Shown one piece after another: positions 14,823 through 16,979 of a stretch of DNA of 16,979 nt (the stretch's first letter is position 1; each line of letters begins with the position of its first letter). The position numbers were made by a program, and so were the translations under genes. The DNA lies in the NCBI GenBank assembly GCA_007126995.1, contig SLAD01000419.1, positions 1 through 16,979 on the forward strand, in the 5' to 3' direction. Under the pieces are notes generated by a model. That model searched no databases. It had not been told where the DNA came from and was given only the letters and a program-made list of their open reading frames with translations. Source of the stretch: Kiritimatiellia bacterium (GTDB lineage Bacteria > Verrucomicrobiota > Kiritimatiellia > SLAD01).

Positions 14823-15758
14823 TTAGCTGGGCGGTTCGATCAGCGGGTCAAACCAAGTCCGTAAGTCCGGCAGATTCACAAACAGCAAAATGCTGCAGGC
14901 CAGGAAGGCGGCCAGCACAATGACCATCAATTTCTTCTGCCGGAACAGTTGCTCCGGCTGTTGGACCGGGCTGTTCTGCTTATAGGCAATGTGCATGTAG
15001 TAGGCCATCGTGTAGGCCACCAGCGGTGCGGCCAAAATCAGCTCAAATCGATAGCGAGCGATGAAAAAGCCTCCCATCAGAGCAAAGAGCGTGACGTAAT
15101 AGAAGATGCTGACGGTCAACTTTTCCTCTGTGTAGAGCCCGAATGATTTCCGGTATTTGGCGGCGCGCTCCACATCCGCGATCTGGCGGAACTCGGCAAA
15201 CCGCTTGGCCGCCATCAAGAATGCGCCGAACATCCAATAAGCGATGATGACGGAGAGTGGTGGTGCAGCGACGGCCCCAATCGCATACCAGCCCAACGCC
15301 AGACGAATTGGGTTGTTGACCGATTCACTAAGTACGTCGCCATAGGCCCGGTCTTTCAGACGGACAGGCGGAATGTTATAGAGTGTGCCCATCACCCAGA
15401 GAAAGACGGCGACCCAACCGAACATGACATTCAGGCTAAAGGATATGGCAAAGCCGATCAGGCTGAGAACGATCCACCAAGCCCAAGCGAGAGGGATTTT
15501 GACCTGTCCGCTCGGAATCGGACGTGTGTGCTTGGAAGGATGAAAGCGATCGTAGGGGGCGTCCAGAATTTCATTCAACACATAATTGGACGAGGCCACG
15601 ATACAGGTGGCGATCAGTCCGATTACTGCGCCTACCCATACCTCGCTGAAGGCAATTTCCGGCTGAAAGAAGAGGGCCAGCAGGATGCCCGGTATCATAA
15701 AGATATTCTTAAACCAGTGATCCGGCCGGGCGATACTCATATAGGGAGCAATGGGCAT
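14823..15758 (-). CDS. UbiA-family transferase, decaprenyl-phosphate phosphoribosyltransferase-like
   Basis: 311 residues with about eight or nine membrane helices. The N-terminal IARPDHWFKNIFMIPG and the Mg-binding block LNEILDAPYDRFHPSKHTRPI (61-81; N62, D66, D70) closely resemble decaprenyl-phosphate phosphoribosyltransferases, where the block reads N-D-x-x-D-x-x-x-D-x-x-H-P-x-K-x-x-R-P-I. A second acidic motif, DRAYGD (136-141), and FLMAAKRFAEFR (180-191) are also of that type. Such enzymes transfer phosphoribose from PRPP to a polyprenyl phosphate; other UbiA members prenylate aromatic rings. Because it sits upstream of a phenolic-lipid operon, ring prenylation is an alternative I cannot exclude. 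I use ATG 15758; a longer form from 15827 would run into the preceding gene. The gap to that gene is 16 nt, so they are probably cotranscribed. Confidence 0.87.
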   Translation of the reverse strand: MPIAPYMSIARPDHWFKNIFMIPGILLALFFQPEIAFSEVWVGAVIGLIATCIVASSNYVLNEILDAPYDRFHPSKHTRPIPSGQVKIPLAWAWWIVLSLIGFAISFSLNVMFGWVAVFLWVMGTLYNIPPVRLKDRAYGDVLSESVNNPIRLALGWYAIGAVAAPPLSVIIAYWMFGAFLMAAKRFAEFRQIADVERAAKYRKSFGLYTEEKLTVSIFYYVTLFALMGGFFIARYRFELILAAPLVAYTMAYYMHIAYKQNSPVQQPEQLFRQKKLMVIVLAAFLACSILLFVNLPDLRTWFDPLIEPPS

Positions 15759-15774
15759 GATACGTTTGCGTTGA

Positions 15775-16449
15775 TTAGTTGAAGGCGTCGTTGAATTCGA
15801 GCGCGACCAGTTCTTCTCCCGCCGCATTCAGATGGAGTCCATCGACTAAATAGCGGTCCGGATCGCGGGCCACCACGCGATGCAGATCAACGACCTTCAC
15901 GCTTTCACTTCGACCGACGGATCGGATACGCTCATTGATCTGATCCACGCGCCCGTTGTAGATGCTTCGGCTACCCGACATCGGCAACACCGTTCCTAAA
16001 ACGGGGATAGCTTGGTTGGACTTCGCGGCATTCACCATCGCCCGGATGGAACCTTCGGTGGCGTCTGCACTGATGCCTTGGATCGCATCGTTTGCGCCAT
16101 AAAAGATAATCACAAAGCCAGGGCGTCGACTGGTAATCAGACCAGGCGCGCGACTGGCACCGACATTGCTCATGGCGCCGGGAATGCCGTCATTGATCAC
16201 GCTTTTGCCGACGATGCCCCCGAATCGTGCCGGCCACGGCGGACCACCGGAATATCCCCCAGCAGTGATGCTGTCACCCATGGCGAGCACCAGATCCGGG
16301 TCATTCGGACCGAAATCATGTCCGTCGCCGAGTTTCTTTGAGCTGCTGCTCAGGCATCCTGTGCCTTGTCCCATCAAGAACAGCAGCAGGCCCGCTAGCG
16401 CGATTACAGGTCGACCTTTGAGTAGTACCGGTGTATGTGTAGGCGTCAT
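15775..16449 (-). CDS. SGNH/GDSL-type hydrolase, predicted lipoprotein
   Basis: 224 residues beginning with a lipoprotein signal peptide: basic LLKGRP, a hydrophobic core, then a lipobox ending in GTGC (Cys near residue 32) and a Ser-rich spacer. The mature protein has the SGNH blocks: AMGDSITAGG (block I, nucleophile Ser), the Gly-containing block II around GIPGAMSNVG, FYGANDAI (block III Asn), and DGLHLNAAG (block V Asp-x-x-His). These enzymes hydrolyse esters of lipids, sugars or acylated polysaccharides; the substrate is unknown. It should be anchored on the periplasmic side of a membrane. ATG 16449 has GAGGA nine nucleotides upstream; ATG 16458 would place that site directly against the codon. 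It is the first gene of the leftward operon and divergent from the DNA methyltransferase. Confidence 0.9.
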   Translation of the reverse strand: MTPTHTPVLLKGRPVIALAGLLLFLMGQGTGCLSSSSKKLGDGHDFGPNDPDLVLAMGDSITAGGYSGGPPWPARFGGIVGKSVINDGIPGAMSNVGASRAPGLITSRRPGFVIIFYGANDAIQGISADATEGSIRAMVNAAKSNQAIPVLGTVLPMSGSRSIYNGRVDQINERIRSVGRSESVKVVDLHRVVARDPDRYLVDGLHLNAAGEELVALEFNDAFN

Positions 16450-16565
16450 AGGCTCCATTCCTCAGGCGACAGTGAATACCTGATGCCTTTATCTGGCAAG
16501 TTTTTATTTGGGAGTCGTAAGATAGGCTGTGAGCAATGGTTAACTGATGATAGGCTGGACATGAG
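16450..16565. promoter_or_regulatory. Divergent intergenic region with a direct repeat
   Basis: A 116-nt gap between two genes facing away from each other, so it should hold both promoters. The nonamer GATAGGCTG occurs at 16521-16529 and again at 16549-16557, 28 bp apart, and could be an operator pair or chance. On the minus strand TTGCCA followed by 17 nt and TTCACT is a weak promoter candidate for the lipoprotein gene. I cannot fix either promoter with confidence. Confidence 0.35.
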
Positions 16566-16979
16566 ATGGGTAGATTCACGGTAGCAGAATTTTGTGTAGG
16601 TGGTGGCGGACAGGCGCTTGGTCTGGAGGCCGCAGGGTTTGACTGCGTTGCCGCAGTAGAGATTGATGGTGACTGTTGCACTACGCTTCGGCTGAATCGC
16701 CCGCAGTGGAATGTGCTGGAAGAGGATATGCGCCTGGTGGATGGTCGGCGATGGTGTGGCGCGGATTTGTTTGCGGCCGGGGTTCCATGCCCCCCGTTCT
16801 CGATTGCTGGCAAACAGCTTGGCTCTGCTGACGACCGTGATCTGTTCCCAGAGGCGATCAGAATTATCGCGGAAATGAAACCGGAGGCTGTTATGCTGGA
16901 AAACGTTCCAGGATTCGCAGCAGCGAAGTTCTCCGAGTATAGGGATCAGTTGCGGATGCAGCTCCTTGAGCTTGGTTAC
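16566..16979 (+). CDS. DNA (cytosine-5) methyltransferase, N-terminal part (cut by window edge)
   Basis: The first 138 codons of a C5-methyltransferase, which methylates cytosine in a specific DNA sequence using S-adenosylmethionine. Motif I is FCVGGGGQALGLEAAGF (9-25), SAM-binding, with FxGxG altered to a Gly-rich form. VEID (31-34) is motif II. GVPCPPFSIAGKQLG (72-86) is motif IV with catalytic C75. MLENVPGF (110-117) is motif VI, whose Glu activates the cytosine. Later motifs and the target-recognition region lie past the window. ATG 16566 is the only in-frame start after a TAG at 16551. It is the only plus-strand gene. A cognate restriction enzyme or very-short-patch repair gene may follow; none is visible, so it could equally be an orphan methylase or part of a mobile island. 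Confidence 0.93.
   Translation, partial: MGRFTVAEFCVGGGGQALGLEAAGFDCVAAVEIDGDCCTTLRLNRPQWNVLEEDMRLVDGRRWCGADLFAAGVPCPPFSIAGKQLGSADDRDLFPEAIRIIAEMKPEAVMLENVPGFAAAKFSEYRDQLRMQLLELGY

Noticed and set aside
16316..16813. Minus-strand open frame of 165 codons
   Set aside because: Low-complexity Ser/Pro/Arg/Thr translation that runs antisense to the cytosine methyltransferase and over the lipoprotein N-terminus.

Overview
Nearly all of this window is one dense set of genes read leftwards (minus strand). A single rightward gene starts at the right edge. Lineage is uncertain. Base composition is moderately GC-rich, genes are tightly packed with stop/start overlaps, and there is a HemQ-type heme cluster, a Gly-Pro-Gly/Lys-rich histone-H1-like protein, a lipobox lipoprotein and several SPFH genes. 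These suit a free-living diderm bacterium. A PVC-group (planctomycete/verrucomicrobial) or similar environmental lineage is my guess from gene content, not something the sequence proves. I saw no tRNA, rRNA, CRISPR array or insertion sequence.

Region A (1-6606, minus) is a membrane operon. In transcription order it holds an ABC-2-type permease, a 630-residue SPFH/band-7 protein with a long multi-pass membrane N-terminus (HflK-like), two single-pass SPFH proteins (HflC/HflK-like), and a P1B-type heavy-metal ATPase whose C-terminus runs off the left edge. Start and stop codons overlap (TTGA, ATGA, TAATG) or lie 5 nt apart, so the five are probably co-translated. The combination suggests a membrane-microdomain or protease-modulating scaffold linked to metal export. 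No ABC ATPase for the permease is visible.

Region B (6696-11105, minus) is a heme operon in the order hemL, hemQ, hemE, hemY. All three junctions are 4-nt ATGA overlaps. HemQ (coproheme decarboxylase) next to a HemY/CgoX-type oxidase points to the coproporphyrin-dependent route. Ferrochelatase and the hemA/B/C/D genes are not in the window.

Region C (11124-11791, minus) holds a small gene for a histone-H1-like protein: N-terminal helix, winged-helix-like core, and Lys/Ala-rich tail. An AT-rich stretch precedes it. A perfect 13-bp hairpin follows it and sits directly in front of hemL.

Region D (11792-16449, minus) looks like a specialised-lipid operon: SGNH/GDSL lipoprotein, UbiA-family transferase, type III polyketide synthase, SAM methyltransferase, FAD monooxygenase. 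The last three match the logic of alkylresorcinol-to-alkylquinone pathways such as Streptomyces srsABC. The UbiA protein resembles decaprenyl-phosphate phosphoribosyltransferases more than quinone prenyltransferases.

Region E (16566-16979, plus) is the N-terminal part of a DNA cytosine-5 methyltransferase, divergent from Region D and cut by the window edge.
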